Of a stretch of 64,000 nucleotides of DNA, positions 1 to 13,370 are shown piece after piece. The notes under the pieces are model-generated. The model saw only the letters and a list, made by a program, of their open reading frames with translations. It had not been told where the DNA came from and did not search any database. Within the stretch, counting starts at the first letter, position 1; every line of letters starts with the position of its first letter. Both the position numbers and the translations under genes were made by a program. Origin of the DNA: Flaccisagitta enflata (lineage: Eukaryota; Chaetognatha; Sagittoidea; Aphragmophora); the NCBI GenBank assembly GCA_965153355.1, contig OZ231126.1:94302001-94366000 (forward strand), given 5' to 3'.

Positions 1-145
1 ACTTGATGTTTGGTTAATGTCATCCATAAATTTTCAAAAAAAGGAAAAAACTTTTAAACATTTTTCAGATATTTTAATTTCCTTTTATAACGATTACTGG
101 AAAACGATATAATAAACCACTCTCCCATACTCCCTCACGATAAAG

Positions 146-395
146 AACAAGGCCAGATACACGGCCAACATCAGTTGCAGACGGGTGGGCACGTGTGGAT
201 GAGCGCGTTTTCCCACTTTTCGACTCGTGCTGACGCACCGACGCACCGTCGCCAATATACACCCCTGACGCTGAAAAATACCAGCCGACCACCTAGAACC
301 ACCTGACCCCCCTAAAACACTGCGACGGACCAACGGACTGACGGACGGACGGACGGAAAAAGCCCCTTACGGAGTGGCGTGTCCGCAACTAAAAA
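146..395 (-). repeat. Paired-box dispersed element, copy 1
   Basis: Read on the minus strand it begins TTTTTAG, then box AGTTGCGGAC, a nearby partial complement GCCACT, a (GTCC)-like run, the CCC(A/T)GCCCACCC-type module, a distal box GTCTGCAACT and the ending GGCCTTGTT. The distal box complements the left box with one mismatch. No coding potential. The family is defined by comparing all copies in this window; it matches no named family that I recognise. Confidence 0.75.
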
Positions 396-755
396 GAAAT
401 GAAAAAGAAGCCCAATCCCATACATGACTTTGATTGCATTACCCATGGTACCCAACTTTTACATTTCTTTATATTATCAATTCAGTTCAGATTGACTGAT
501 GGACAATGTTTTTTTTTCCACATTCACTGACGATTTTCTTTTCCCTTTCATTTGGTGACAAATCGTATTCATTGTGAGCCATTGGGCTTTTTTTCTTTTC
601 TTCTTTTGCGTCCGCAGATTCGCCGCAATTTTGCAGCATTAGTCTTATCTCTCTTCCCCCAAAAACTCATTTGCTATCCCGCACAGTTTCATCTTTCAAG
701 TTTCAACTCAGGGCGTGTTTGTAGTGAAGACAACAAACATGTCTTTTTTCATTGA
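396..755. other. No feature seen
   Basis: AT-rich sequence with short T runs. I see no convincing ORF, RNA gene or repeat unit here. Confidence 0.5.
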
Positions 756-985
756 TCGCGTTTACAGTAAGAACACATATTCAAGAATTACAATCATCCC
801 TTGAGGGAGTGAGTGCATGAGGGCATGAGGGCATAAGGACATGAGGGAGTGAATAAAGTAAGTGAGCAAGCCCATGAACAGAGCAAGCGAGTGACCAGAG
901 TGCTGCGAAGGAACAAAGTGCTGCGAGCGAACGCACATACAAAGCCCATGTTAAGAACGCGGTTATCTATAACTAGAAACGCGCC
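756..985 (+). repeat. GAGTGAGC dispersed element, copy 1
   Basis: Starts with TCGCGTTT and ends with AAACGCG, a terminal inverted match. The interior is rich in GAGTGAG/GAGCGAG words. It shares the ending CTAGAAACGCG with the copy at 39664-39884 and more weakly with 34391-34592. Non-coding. Confidence 0.55.
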
Positions 986-1073
986 CTCAGTCGGTGAGCG
1001 ATATCATTCTCTTACTATTCGAATTTGTCTTTCTCTTTTCGTCTTTGTCGATATCTCTCTTTTTCCGTTTGTT

Positions 1074-1765
<692 letters not shown>

Positions 1766-2379
1766 AAGACCATCATCAACGTCGTCGTTAACCATTCCTG
1801 AGTCAGTGCTCATCATATTCATCATATTCATCATTTTTTTAGTGAGTTACAAACTTCCCCCTTTTGTCCATTTTCTTCGCGCGCAAAAATGGATCTGAAC
1901 TCAAATCGAGTGGAAGACTTTCAATTTGCTTCTTTTTTCTTTTTTATCCCCCATTATTGTTTCTTTTTTCCTATCTTGCCGTGTTATCTCTTCTCTATTT
2001 TCAACATAAGATAGGGCGATGATGCAAAAGTTGCAAGCAACTGATCGAGCCACCAACCGACGGACATGCCAAATTACAGAGACGAGTGCATGGGATCTGT
2101 TGGATGGAGTTTGGTGCAGAATTCTAAATTATCTTCTGAATTTCTGACCAAAATGAACCCTTTGTATTTTATGGATGGTATTTACTTAGCTAACTTCCTC
2201 CTCCCCCCCTCCCTTACCCAGTTTGTCAATCTTTTACTCTAAAATTCCCACCCAAAAGTCGTTTGCTAGCTCAATGGAAGAAAACGTCTTCAAGCTGAAG
2301 AAGCAGAAGAAAAATGTTCCACCCAAACCGATAAGAGAGAGACAAAAAAAAACTAGACAAAGAAAAATACATAAAGAAC

Positions 2380-2387
<8 letters not shown>
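1766..2387. other. No feature seen
   Basis: Mixed sequence between two microsatellites. No ORF with gene-like composition, no RNA gene and no inverted repeat noticed. Confidence 0.5.

Positions 2388-2432
<45 letters not shown>
2388..2432 (+). repeat. (GA)n microsatellite
   Basis: Uninterrupted GA dinucleotides, about 22 units. Confidence 0.95.
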
Positions 2433-2434
<2 letters not shown>

Positions 2435-2660
2435 TCTTAAAAAACTTCAATTAACAATAGGTAATGACAAAAAAATAAACAGTCACTAATTTGTGACACG
2501 ATGACAAATGACAAATGACAGCATTGACATTTTCTCTTCTTTGAATTAGACAATTTTGTATATAAAAGATAACAGATAAAAAAAACAGACAGTCCAAAAA
2601 GAAAAAAAGGAAAGGGACACAAAGCAAAAGGATAAATTGATCGGAAGAAAAGGTCAGCCC

Positions 2661-3075
2661 TTTTTAGTCGCGTGCAAGCGACTCTACAACCCACTTTGTT
2701 GGTCCGTCAGTCCGTTGGTCCGTCTGTCGGTCCATTCGTTAGTCCGTCTGTCGGTCTGTCCGTCGGTCCGTCCATCCATCACACTTTACTTTTTTGATAT
2801 ACTTAAAGTTATATCTAGCCATTCAAAGTCATTCTAAGTCATTCTAAGTTATTCTAATTCATTCTAAGTCATTCTAAGTTATTCTAAGTCATTCTAAGTT
2901 ATTTAAAGTCACTTAAGTCAAATAGGTCTTAGTAGTCATTTCAGTCATTTCAGTCATTTTATGTCTTTTTAAGTCATTTAAAGTAGTCTTGGGTCATTTT
3001 GAATCATCTTGAGTCAATAAAAGTCATCTTAAGTTACTTATGTCCCGCACGCGACTTATAGGTGTTGGCCTTGTT
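2661..3075 (+). repeat. Paired-box dispersed element, copy 2, with a tandem-repeat interior
   Basis: TTTTTAG, left box AGTCGCGTGC, adjacent complement GCGACT, a GGTCCGTC run to about 2780, then a degenerate tandem array of CATTCTAAGT-like units (about 2812-3045), then distal box GCACGCGACT and GGCCTTGTT. Left and distal boxes are perfectly complementary over 10 bp. The canonical middle has been replaced by the array. Confidence 0.8.
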
Positions 3076-3084
3076 ATAGTCACC

Positions 3085-3360
3085 GCCGCCTTTGAGTTGG
3101 GTGCTCCAAATCTCTCTATCTTTTTCTCTCCCTAACTCATTCACTCACTTCTTCACTCACTCACTCACTCACTCACTCACTCACTCACTCACTCTCTTCA
3201 GTTGGTGAAGTACAGACTTGCACTTGCCTTTGAATTAGCCGCTCCAAATTTCTGTCTCACTCACTCATTCACTCACTCACTCACTCACTCACTCACTCAC
3301 TCACTCACTCACTCACTCACTCACTCACTCTTCAGTTGGTGAAGCACAGACTTGTAGAAC
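3085..3360 (+). repeat. Two tandem copies of a ~140-bp unit containing (CACT)n
   Basis: Each unit runs from a CTTTGA(G/A)TT..GCTCCAAAT start through a (CACT)n block to TTCAGTTGGTGAAG and ACAGACTTG. The two copies differ mostly in the number of CACT units. Confidence 0.8.
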
Positions 3361-3477
3361 AATTTTGTGCAAATTCATCTTTAAGAAGTACACATGAAGT
3401 AAAGAACAACCCAACCATGTACTAACCAGTATCATCATTGAAAAGACTTGCCTTTCAAATCCTGTGCCTTCTCACTG

Positions 3478-3919
<442 letters not shown>

Positions 3920-3930
3920 ACACAGCCTCC

Positions 3931-4649
3931 CTCTCTCTGATTCTCATTGGCTGTTACGCGGTTTAGCTGTAGGTCTTGCAATTTGGAGCTGGTGACTTTT
4001 GCTATCTCGCGCCTTGATTTATGCCCTTGCTACGTGTTCCACTTTTTGTGGCGCTGTAAAACAGCAGTCAACCAAACGTTGGGATAAAACTGCTCAGGAC
4101 AAGTTCATGTTAAAATGATGGCGCTCAGAAAAAACTTACCCTTGAGACAAAAATGTACAGTCCGCCATATGGTTAAATCAAACTTACATAGCCATGTAGA
4201 CGACATATTGAGATAAAATTGTCAAGCAAAGTTTTCATTCAATAGATAGTAATGCCATAGCAGGGAAAGTGCGGAGAATCAGAAAACATTGAGATGAAAT
4301 TGCCAGGTCAACAATAATTGTTGAGATGAAATAATTAATTCAAAATAGAGTATTTAGTAATGATTCCATGCGTTGATTGTTGAGAAATTGTCACCAAGTC
4401 GGTTTTTGTTGGCCACGACTTGAGACTTTCCCGTGAACACTCAACAATTTACCTCTTTTTCTCTCTTCACTACATCTCTCTTTGAATGACGAAGTATATA
4501 CGAACATACTTTGACTTCGAGAATGTAAGTTACCTTCTAATGGACAGTTTTATTGTTTTTTTTTCTCATACATCATCTATCAACTCTGAGAATCATTGGC
4601 ATGGTTATTTCTCTGAACTTTATTTTGTGGTCGTGAACAGCTTAGATTG
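3931..4649. other. No feature seen
   Basis: Mixed AT-rich sequence. GAGATAAAA/GAGATGAAATTG-type words recur around 4080-4340 but I could not define a repeat unit. No gene is supported. Confidence 0.5.
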
Positions 4650-4793
4650 TCACTTCACATCACATCACATCGAATCACATTACATCACATCATATTAGAT
4701 GTCATCACATCACATCACATCACATCACATCACATCACATCACATCACATCACATCACATCACATCACATCACATCACATCACATCACTCCGT
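4650..4793 (+). repeat. (ACATC)n pentanucleotide microsatellite
   Basis: Degenerate from 4650, then near-perfect CACAT/CATCA pentamers from about 4700 to 4789. Confidence 0.93.
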
Positions 4794-4853
4794 CGCGATG
4801 ACATGCTCGTATATGCTCTGCGCGTTTTACTATTTCATATAACCATGTTGCTA

Positions 4854-4998
4854 CACCAAGTCAATGGCGTGAATATAAACATCACTTTCCCACCACTCCA
4901 CCAAGTCAATGGGGTGAATGTGTACATTGCTTACCCACCACTCAACCAAGTCAATGGGTTGAATATGCACATCTCTTACCCACCACTCCACCAAGTTG
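4854..4998 (+). repeat. 45-bp minisatellite, three units plus a partial
   Basis: Units start CACCAAGTCAATGG and end CCACCACTC, period 45. Because 45 is a multiple of three, one frame reads a 15-residue repeat (HQVNGVN..). Substitutions are spread over codon positions and the flanking sequence is pentamer repeat, so I do not call a gene. Confidence 0.8.
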
Positions 4999-5064
4999 TC
5001 TCTCTATTGGCGGGTTTTTGTCTCAGAATGTCTTTTAGCCAAATGACATTAATTCCATTCCCCA

Positions 5065-5107
5065 ATGAATAAAGAAAACAAGCGCTCTGTCGTGGACTTC
5101 ACCATAA

Positions 5108-5170
<63 letters not shown>

Positions 5171-5212
5171 TGAATAAAGAAAACAAGCGCTCTGTCGTGG
5201 ACTTCACCATAA

Positions 5213-5259
<47 letters not shown>

Positions 5260-5269
5260 CTCGTCGTCA
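5065..5269 (+). repeat. 105-bp tandem duplication carrying (GTC)n
   Basis: A unique 45-bp segment starting ATGAATAAAGAAAACAAGCG is followed by (GTC)n. The pair occurs twice, at 5065 and 5170. The downstream GTC block is slightly degenerate. Confidence 0.9.
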
Positions 5270-6060
5270 TTACCATCCTTTTCGTCGTCGTAGCCGTCCC
5301 CTCATCCTTATCGTCAACATCAGCTTCATGAGCAATGGCGTTTTCTGCTATTAGTCGCATTGCAGTTCTTTGTTGTGCTGCGTCATGCAAAATTAAAAAT
5401 GCTAATTATTTCTTGCTTTATGCAAATTTCCTTCTGCGTCAAATTCAATTTTTCAGTTTTTTGATGGATTTTCTGTTGTTTACGTGTGCGCTGCCTCCCA
5501 TAATAAAAACAAATTAGCATGGATGATCGTCCACCGAACTCATCATCTGGGTTTGGTTTGTTTTTCCGTCGTTTTGAAAAAAATGTGCCTATTTTGTTTA
5601 CAAACATTGAATTAATCTCATGCTCTGACAAAATCTGAAGTTTTGATCTGAATCAAATGCAAACGAATACTGAATAATGCGAATAAACAAATCCAAAACT
5701 AAAAGTAAAAAACATTAGAGGCGGTCCTGTTTGGCCCCGTATCATTACAAACATTGACCGGGAAAACATTTCATAGAAGAAACATTAGTCACAAGTCATG
5801 AATCGATGTTACTATGACAAAATTGACAGCATGCCATGCTTAATTATTGTTTATCTTAATTCTAATGTCACCTTCATACAAAGAATGATTGCACACAATT
5901 TTTTTTTGCGTCTCGTGTTGTTTTTTGTATATGGCATCTCTCGCTGTCTTATCAATCTACCATGTTATGAAAAATTGTCACTCTGTTTATTTTAGCTTAT
6001 GCAAATTTTCCAGAGACGTCAGCATTTTGTTTCTATCACGCCTCTCCCACTTAACTCCCA

Positions 6061-6063
<3 letters not shown>
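5270..6063. other. No feature seen
   Basis: AT-rich sequence. Short open frames only, with no recognisable protein features. Confidence 0.5.

Positions 6064-6148
<85 letters not shown>
6064..6148 (+). repeat. (CT)n microsatellite
   Basis: Uninterrupted CT dinucleotides. Confidence 0.97.
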
Positions 6149-6151
<3 letters not shown>

Positions 6152-6354
6152 CTATTTTTATATAATTTTTCCTCTCTTTCTTCTACCATATTTGAAATCT
6201 CGTAGATGACCGATTTGTAGACTAGCCTATTTATTAATTATGTAGATTACTGGATTATTTGTAACGCTCAAAAACATTTATGTTTATGTGTTGAATTGCA
6301 CATTATTGAGCAGTAAAATCAATCAATCAATCAATCTCGCTCTCGCTCATTCTT

Positions 6355-6475
<121 letters not shown>

Positions 6476-6702
6476 CCCCTCCATTTTCCACCAACCCCTA
6501 TCAATCCCAAAAAACAATACATTCACACGATCACTCAAATAAACTTCTCCTTCCCTTCCATTGTTTTTCCCGTTTCAATTCCTTCCTTTCCGTTTTCTAC
6601 TCTAATAACCTAACATGTTTCTTTCTATCCCACCATTCACTGTCTATGTCTGTCTAAAAGACTAAAACCTCTCATCTGTATCTGCTTTAACCTCACCCCT
6701 CT

Positions 6703-6824
<122 letters not shown>

Positions 6825-7180
6825 ATCCTGTCGTGTTCCTAATCCATTTTTTATTCTCCTTCGATGAAGGAAGGCTTTGAATCTGAAAGTCTCTTTCTCC
6901 AGTCAGCACATTGGGTCCTCGTTCAGACCGACTCAAGGACGGACAGCAAATTGGAGAGAGAGAAAGACAGAAAGGAAGTGGTTAAGATAGAGAGATCGAT
7001 ATCGGACAGACAGTGAGATAGAGAGATCGATATTGGACAGACAGTGAGATAGACGATCGAGTAGAAAAAAAACAGGTTTTGATTGATGGCACACTGAGTT
7101 GGAAAAACCGATGGGATAGGATAGAAGAAAAAAAAAGATAGAATGAATGAACGTTTTACATCCATTATTTAATCCTTTGT

Positions 7181-7690
7181 CCATCCATCCATCCAGTCAT
7201 CCCTCCACTAATCCATCCATCCATTCATCCATCCATCCATCCATCCATCCATCCATCCATCCATCCATCCATCCATCCATCCATCCATCCATCCATCCAT
7301 CCATCCATCCATCTATCCATCCATCCATCCATCCCTCCAACCATTCCCTTAACATCTTTCCATCCATCCATCCATCCATCCATCTATCCATCCATCCATC
7401 CATCCATCCATCCATCCATCCAACCATTCCCTTAACATCTTTCCATCCATCCATCCATCCATCCATCCATCCATCCATCCATCCATCCATCCATCCATCC
7501 ATCCAACCATTCCCTTAACATCTTTCCATCCATCCATCCATCCATCCATCCATCCATCCATCCATCCATCCATCCATCCATCCATCCATCCATCCACCTA
7601 TCCTTCCATCCATCCATCCATGCATCCATCTCCTTAACATCTTTCCATCCATCCATCGATCCATCCATCCATCCATCCCCATAACATCGA
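7181..7690 (+). repeat. (ATCC)n tetranucleotide array with a regular spacer
   Basis: ATCC units interrupted several times by the same non-ATCC segment, CCCTTAACATCTTT. The array is therefore a higher-order repeat of (ATCC)n plus spacer with variable ATCC number. Confidence 0.95.
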
Positions 7691-8070
7691 TCCATTCATC
7701 TATCCATCTACATCCAAACTACAATTCTAGCTTTTCCGTCTCGCCGACATCCATTTATATTCACCCATTTATTCATAGATCCATAAATCCATCAACCAAC
7801 CATTGTATCATAAACCTTTTGCATCCAACAACTATCTATCCCTGTAGCCATTTTCTGTGATAACCTTCTCCAAAACTAGGGTCTCCATGACACACATGAT
7901 CCAACATAAGTACATTCGAGCCATATGGACATAAAACTATATAGCAGCGCTTGGTGTGTCGCAAAATCTCTGCTCATTTGTTGTATCCACGCCCGATGTG
8001 ATCTTCCCTTTGCATAATTTTTTAACATCGATAACCAAATAGACCGTTGTTGTATGGAACCATACATATG
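7691..8070. other. No feature seen
   Basis: AT-rich sequence with scattered CCATC words decaying from the adjacent array. No gene is supported. Confidence 0.5.
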
Positions 8071-8072
8071 TA

Positions 8073-8610
8073 CAGTAGATCTCGTCTAGACTTGAGATAA
8101 CGGGGGCAAGCATTGTAGATTAACAAATGAAGCCAGGGGATTGATATTTGGAACATAGACTAATAAAATGATGCTTTATTGCCCATGATAGTTGGTTGCC
8201 ATGGAAACGCATTTCCATGTATTTACGTTAAAGTATCAATATTTTGAGAAATTTTTTGAGGGAACATTGTTTAAAATCAAATTTGCTACAACTTTCTCAC
8301 AGTATGTTCTGTAAGAATGTTGCTCATTTAGCGGTTGCTAGGGGTTGTCACACATGGATACGCTCTAATGGAAAGCGAAAGATATTCTTACAGAACATGT
8401 GGGAAAGTTGTAAGCAATTAATTCTAAGCAATGTTCCCTCAAAGCCTTCTTAATATTGATGTACAGCGTGAAGGAAATGTGTTTGAAACCAATGTCATGG
8501 GAATAAATATTTCTTTCTTAATTTATATTTGAAATATCAGCCTTCTACAGTTTCATTTGTTATTTACCTTGTTCTTACCAGGGCCTCTCAGTCTGAACAA
8601 AGATCTACTG
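8073..8610. mobile_element. Degenerate palindromic Tc1/mariner-like MITE
   Basis: Left end CAGTAGATCTCGTCTAGACT follows a TA at 8071-8072. The left half matches the intact palindromic element at 51874-52428 almost base for base. The right half has diverged but ends GATCTACTG at 8610. CAGT termini next to TA are typical of Tc1/mariner non-autonomous elements. There is no transposase. Confidence 0.75.
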
Positions 8611-9939
8611 ATTAAATAAAATGCGAAACGAAATGAAAAAAAAAATTGTAGGGCGACGTTTTAAGATTAGAAGCAAAACGAGGTTCCATTATGTAAAATA
8701 AGTGGAAATGTAGATTTTTCTCTCCTCTTTTTTTTTTTTTCTATTTCAAAACGTCGTTCCATTATGCAGAAATGAGAAGAAAAAAAAGAAATGAAGGAAA
8801 AAATTAAACCGGCTTTTATACATTTATAAGTCTTGGGCCAAGTCTCACAATAGAAGGCATTTAATCTCCTTTGGCTCTGACGAGCCCTACAACTTACAGT
8901 TAGTCTTCAGACCATAGTCATCATATCATGCATCATGTCTTTAGTAAAAAACACATGCTCATATCATAAACCTCCGATGTAAGTTAGTACTCAAAGGTTT
9001 AAAGGTGAGGTAACGCTAAAGCAAATGTTTTGCAGCATTTGAAATACTGTTAGATTTTTTTAAACTCCCTTTAAACATTCTTAATGCTTGTTATTCAATA
9101 AGAGACTCATTAAAGTCGAGAAAGTGATGGATAGGGGGATGGACCCACCGACACAAAGACGGGAAGACACCATAAATGCAGGTTGTATAGTTGTGTTGAA
9201 CGAGACTTAAAACAATTTAATTTTCATTCGCAGTGTGTTGGCTGACTGAAAAAAGGCAAAAAAGGGACGAGTCTACTGCTTTCATTTATTTTATCGCCGG
9301 CAGACGTGAGGCCTAAGCGTGGGCTCGATGTTTTTCTCTCTCAGATAGGATGAATTCTATTTTATGCTTATTACAATTGATTGTGATGAATATAGAAGCT
9401 GTAACAAGGCGGTCTTTGAAGATAAGGGCAGAAAAGGAGAGAGTAGAGATGTGATGGTCGGGTGTGTCAATATGCAAAAGTAATTTTGATCAGATCATTG
9501 ACATCTGAGAGTATTAACAGAATATTTCCAAGATTTTTTGCGGTTTTTTTTTCAAATTCAATTGATCTTCCATTTTTTTAGCGCAAGAAACAATTGACAA
9601 AAATATATAAGCTTCCAGTATCTGCACCTTGTTTTGTTGAAAATAAGACACATAATTTCATTAGAAAAGATCAATTTTGTCTCTTTGTATACTTTAGTGA
9701 TAAAGAAACAACTTTTACTTAGTTACAACTAGAATTAGCACTTAGATATCCATGTGTGTAAACTTGATTAAATTCTTGAGCAATAATGCTGATACAGAAT
9801 CCTCAACACAGCATTATACAGATAAGCAGCTAAAAAAGGGACTAGAAGAAAATGAAAGATGAATACAATTTGATAGAATAAAAATGCTAAATGTCTTAAA
9901 ATTTACTACCTCATGCTGTTTAACATTGATGGTCTTATC
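8611..9939. other. No feature seen
   Basis: About 1.3 kb of AT-rich sequence. I see no ORF of gene-like composition, no repeat array and no inverted repeat. It may be ordinary intergenic or intronic DNA. Confidence 0.45.
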
Positions 9940-10224
9940 AACAAGGCAAGATACACAGCTACCCCAGTTGTGAGCGGGTGGGCAGGGGCCATATTTGAGG
10001 TCACTTGATCACTTGGGCAGGAGCAGTGAGGCGAAAGACCGCAAAAAAGAAAAAAAAGTAAAGTGTGGCAGACCAATGGACGGATGAATGGACGGACGTA
10101 TGGATGGACCAACGGATAGACGGACAGATGGACCAACAGACGGACTGATGGACTGACAGATGGATGGACTGATGGACGGATATACAAAGCAGGGTGTGGA
10201 GTCGCGTAGCATGTGACTAAAAAA
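9940..10224 (-). repeat. Paired-box dispersed element, copy 3 (type A)
   Basis: Minus strand: T-run, box AGTCACATGC, adjacent GCGACT, CTCCACACCCTGCTTTG, a GTCC/GTCCAT run, CACACTTTACTTTTTT, the GACCTCAAATATGGCCCC module, a degenerate distal box GCTCACAACT and CCTTGTT. Box complementarity is poor here, which suggests an old copy. Confidence 0.75.
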
Positions 10225-10319
10225 CCTCTTGCATATTGACACATCCAAATGTGATGGTGTAAGAGAAAACGATCAAAGGGGTAGGGAGAAAATGGTGAAA
10301 TTAGAAGAAGTAGGCAAGA

Positions 10320-10387
10320 AGGAAAGAATGAATGAATGTATGAATGAATGAATGAATGAATGAATGAATAGCTAAGAAAAAGAAAAA

Positions 10388-10423
<36 letters not shown>

Positions 10424-10618
10424 GAAGAAAGAAAAAAAGAAAGAAAGAAAGAAAGAAGAAAGAAAGAAAGAAAAAAAATAAAGAAAAGAAGAAAGAAAGA
10501 AAGAAAAAAAAGAAGAATGCATGAATGAATGGAAAGAATGAATGAATATGAATGAATGAATGAATGAATGAATGAATGATGAATGAATGGTAATGAATGA
10601 ATGAATGAATGATGGGAC
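10320..10618 (+). repeat. (GAAT)n / (GAAA)n tetranucleotide arrays
   Basis: GAAT units, then an AAAG/GAAA purine block, then GAAT again with a few substitutions. Confidence 0.93.
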
Positions 10619-10634
10619 AAGACAAGAAAAAGAC

Positions 10635-10785
10635 AACAAGGCCGGATACACAGCTATCAGTTGAGACGGGTGGGCAGGGGTGAAATGCGCGTTTTCTCAC
10701 TTTTAGGCTCAATGATTGAGTGGACCAACCCAGCAGAATGAGACGGACAAAGCCTCTTATAGAATTGCGTGTCCGCAACTAAAAA
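10635..10785 (-). repeat. Paired-box dispersed element, copy 4 (type B, short)
   Basis: Minus strand: TTTTTAG, box AGTTGCGGAC, adjacent GCAATT, CTATAAGAGGCTTTGTCCG, GTGAGAAAACGCGCATTTC-like module, CCCCTGCCCACCCG, distal GTCTCAACT, GGCCTTGTT. The GTCC run is almost absent. Confidence 0.75.
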
Positions 10786-10794
10786 CCGAACAGA

Positions 10795-10935
10795 CATACA
10801 AACAAACAAACCAAACTAACAAACAAGCAAACAAACCAACGAACCAACATATAAACAAACAAACAAGCACACAAACAAACAAACAAAAAACAAACAAACA
10901 AACAAACAAACAAACACACTCAAACAAACACAAAA
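10795..10935 (+). repeat. (AAAC)n tetranucleotide array
   Basis: CAAA units with some ACCA/AAGC variants. Confidence 0.92.
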
Positions 10936-11036
10936 TAGAATTCATAAAAGGAAGAGACAACAAGTGATGAGGAGACAAATAAAAAAAGTGAAAAAAAGCT
11001 TGAAAAAATTATAGTGATTGACTGTGATGGATGAAA

Positions 11037-11189
11037 AACAAGGCCGTATGCACGGCAGCATTAGTCGCGGACGGGTGGGCAGGAGCGGAAAAAGTCAAAA
11101 AACAACTTTGTGACCAAATGACCGACGGACCAACGGACCAACGGACCGACGGACCGAAAAGTGGGTTAAAAAGTGTCCGCGACTAAAAA
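11037..11189 (-). repeat. Paired-box dispersed element, copy 5
   Basis: Minus strand: TTTTTAG, left box AGTCGCGGAC, a GGTCCGTTGG run, CCGCTCCTGCCCACCCG, distal box GTCCGCGACT, then GGCCTTGTT. The left and distal boxes are perfectly complementary over 10 bp, with a sequence different from that of type A (AGTCGCGTGC). Confidence 0.8.
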
Positions 11190-11370
11190 GTGTAATAAAC
11201 AAAAGTAAACATAGAAAAAAAAAAAAAAAAATGATAATTCAAGTGAAAATGAAGGGAGAATGCAGGAAAATATATAAACAAAAAACAAACAAAAAACAAA
11301 ACGAAAACCAAGCAAAAAACAAAAACAAAAAAACAAAAGTAAAAGGGAAATGAACTGAGGCCAAAAAAGC
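11190..11370 (+). repeat. A-rich sequence with AAAC-type repeats
   Basis: Poly-A and CAAAAA/CAAAC words between two paired-box copies. No gene. Confidence 0.7.
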
Positions 11371-11410
11371 TTTGAGAGAATCTAGAACTAAAGAACAGCT
11401 CGGTGCGAAA

Positions 11411-11617
11411 AACAAGGCTGGATACTCGGCTACCTCAGTCGCATGCGGGTGGGCAGGGGGCAATTATAAAGAATTAACCATGCATTTGGGTAGGAACAGT
11501 GATGCTAAAACCGTCCATAAACATCGAAGAAGTAAGAAAATAAAGTGTGATCGAACAAACAACGGACGGACTGATGGACAAAGCGGGGTGTAGAATCGCG
11601 TAGCACGCGACTAAAAA
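11411..11617 (-). repeat. Paired-box dispersed element, copy 6 (type A)
   Basis: Minus strand: TTTTTAG, left box AGTCGCGTGC, adjacent GCGATT, CTACACCCCGCTTTGTCC, CACACTTTA, distal box GCATGCGACT and GCCTTGTT. There is one mismatch between left and distal boxes. Confidence 0.78.
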
Positions 11618-11930
11618 GAAGGAAATCAAGGGAAAGGTTATCTTTCTGGCGAACCAACGCCATAAAAAGGCAAGTCGGTCTTGAAAAGGCGAAAAGGCGG
11701 TAGGGCGAAAAGGTCTCGCTTAGGGAGAAAACCAACACCTTTTCAAACTTTTTTTTCCTTTTTTTTTAACTTCCCTTACCTCCTACAGACTTTTTTTTTA
11801 CTTCCCTTCCCTTTACCCCTACCCTTAGCCAGATATACACTTTATGGAGGAGCGGGGAGCGCCGCTACGCGGAAAGGCAAGAGGTACGTCGGAAAATCTT
11901 GGATGGTAAATGGGAAAAATGATGATTAAA

Positions 11931-12371
11931 TAGTCGCAAAAGCGTTAGATGGTCAGCGGTACCCGTTGCCCCTAAGTGAGTGTATGAGGGTGTGAGATGG
12001 TGAGAGGGGCAGCGGCCCCGAAGGAGCCGATGACCTATGCTGTTTTTTTTTTAGCCTGGAGGCTGGAATTGGGGCCTTGAAGCTGGGATTTGAGCTTAGA
12101 GGCAGGGATTTGAGCCTCTTGGCTGAGATTTGAGCCTCGAGACTGGGATTTGAGCCTCAAGGTTGGAATTGGAGCATAAAGGCTGGGATTTGGGCCTTGA
12201 GGTTGGGATTTGGGCCTTGAGGCTGGGATTTGGGCCTTGAGGCTGGGATTTGGGCCTTGAGGCTGGGATTTGGGTCTCGAGGCTGAGCAGGGGGAGGGGA
12301 AGGGAGGAGGAGGAGGAGGAGGAGGAGAAATTTGCCCTGTGGGGCCTAGGTCATCTGGGCACTTCAGGGAA
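11931..12371 (+). repeat. GGCAGCGGCCCC element, copy 1, with a 20-bp minisatellite
   Basis: Begins TAGTCGCAAAAGCG and carries GGTCAGCGGTACCCG, then the hairpin box GGCAGCGGCCCC with its partial return GAGCCGATGACC (12009-12040). A tandem array of a ~20-bp unit (GAGGCTGGGATTTGGGCCTT) runs 12055-12290, then a GGA tract. A degenerate right end GGCCTAGGTCATC lies near 12345. The same parts occur in opposite orientation at 26336-26833. Confidence 0.75.
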
Positions 12372-12760
12372 GAAAAGAAAAAGAAGGAAGGAAAGAAAAG
12401 AAAAGAGGAAAGAAAGGAAAAAAAAGGAAGAAAAGAAAGAAAGAAGAAGAAGATGAAAGAAAGAAAGAAAAAAGAAAAAAGAAAGAAAGAAATAAGCAAG
12501 TTCGTGAGAACAACTACAGCAAAATTTAGGGAAAAAAACAGGACAAATAGAACTCTGTGAAAGACAGAGAACAACACCAGACCGACAAATAAAGAAGTGT
12601 ATAGTTGCATTACACTAAAAAACAAAAAAAAATGAAAAAAGAAAAAGAAGAGAGAGAAGACAGAAAAAAAAGAAAAAAAGAAGAAAAAGAAAGAAGAAAG
12701 AAAAAAAGGAAGAAAGGAAGAAAGAAAGAGACAGACAGAAAAATAGAAAGAGACAGAGAC
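12372..12760 (+). repeat. Purine-rich (GAAA)n-type tract
   Basis: Long A/G-rich stretch of AAAG and GAAGA words with short unique spacers. The predicted lysine/glutamate-rich peptides are repeat shadows. Confidence 0.85.
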
Positions 12761-13370
12761 ACAGATGACGTTAGAGAGGAAAATTTGTTTGTTTTTTCTC
12801 TAACCCGCTTATCATCTCTGATTAGTGCTTCATGGCGTCAAAGCAATGACATTGGAAAATTTTCTTATAATTTTAGCCTTTAAGTTTAAGTCTCACAATA
12901 GCTTATGAAATGTTTGGTATCTTCTTAAGGCAGTGAGCATTTCATGAAAACTTTTTCCTTTATCTTCAATTTTTAGGTAAACGTAAATGTAAAAGGCTGT
13001 TGAACACAGCTTGGTTGGCGTAAGGGGGGAAGGCTAAATGGAGAGAATATTGTGTGTCGGAAATCTTAAGGGGGGAATTTGTGCTCCCCGGAAGCTTGGA
13101 AAAATCTGTATGTCTGCCCTTACCCTCCTTTTAACTTCCCTTGCCATCCTCTGTCTCTTGTCTTTCTTAGTAATTCTATGATTACGCCTTTTCTCATCCA
13201 ATTCTGGTGTGAAAATGGCGTTCCATAATCTATACACTTGTCAGTTGTCATGGCATGAAAGTATATGGACAATGGTAATGGAAGAAAAAATGCACAGTCG
13301 CGTTCAAACAAGCAGACATACTGAGAGACAGCCAGACAGACAAAAAGAGACAAGCAGATAGAGAGACAGA
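12761..13370. other. No feature seen
   Basis: Mixed sequence, no supported gene or repeat. A short AGACAGAC run occurs near 13325-13370. Confidence 0.5.

Noticed and set aside
4647-5072. Protein with a 15-residue tandem repeat (HQVNGVN..)
   Set aside because: The frame runs from a pentanucleotide microsatellite into a 45-bp minisatellite of three units; no start context, domain or codon signature supports it.
12009-12041. GGCAGCGGCCCC hairpin followed by T-run as an intrinsic terminator
   Set aside because: The same hairpin occurs at element ends in both orientations, mostly without a T-run, in a eukaryotic context.
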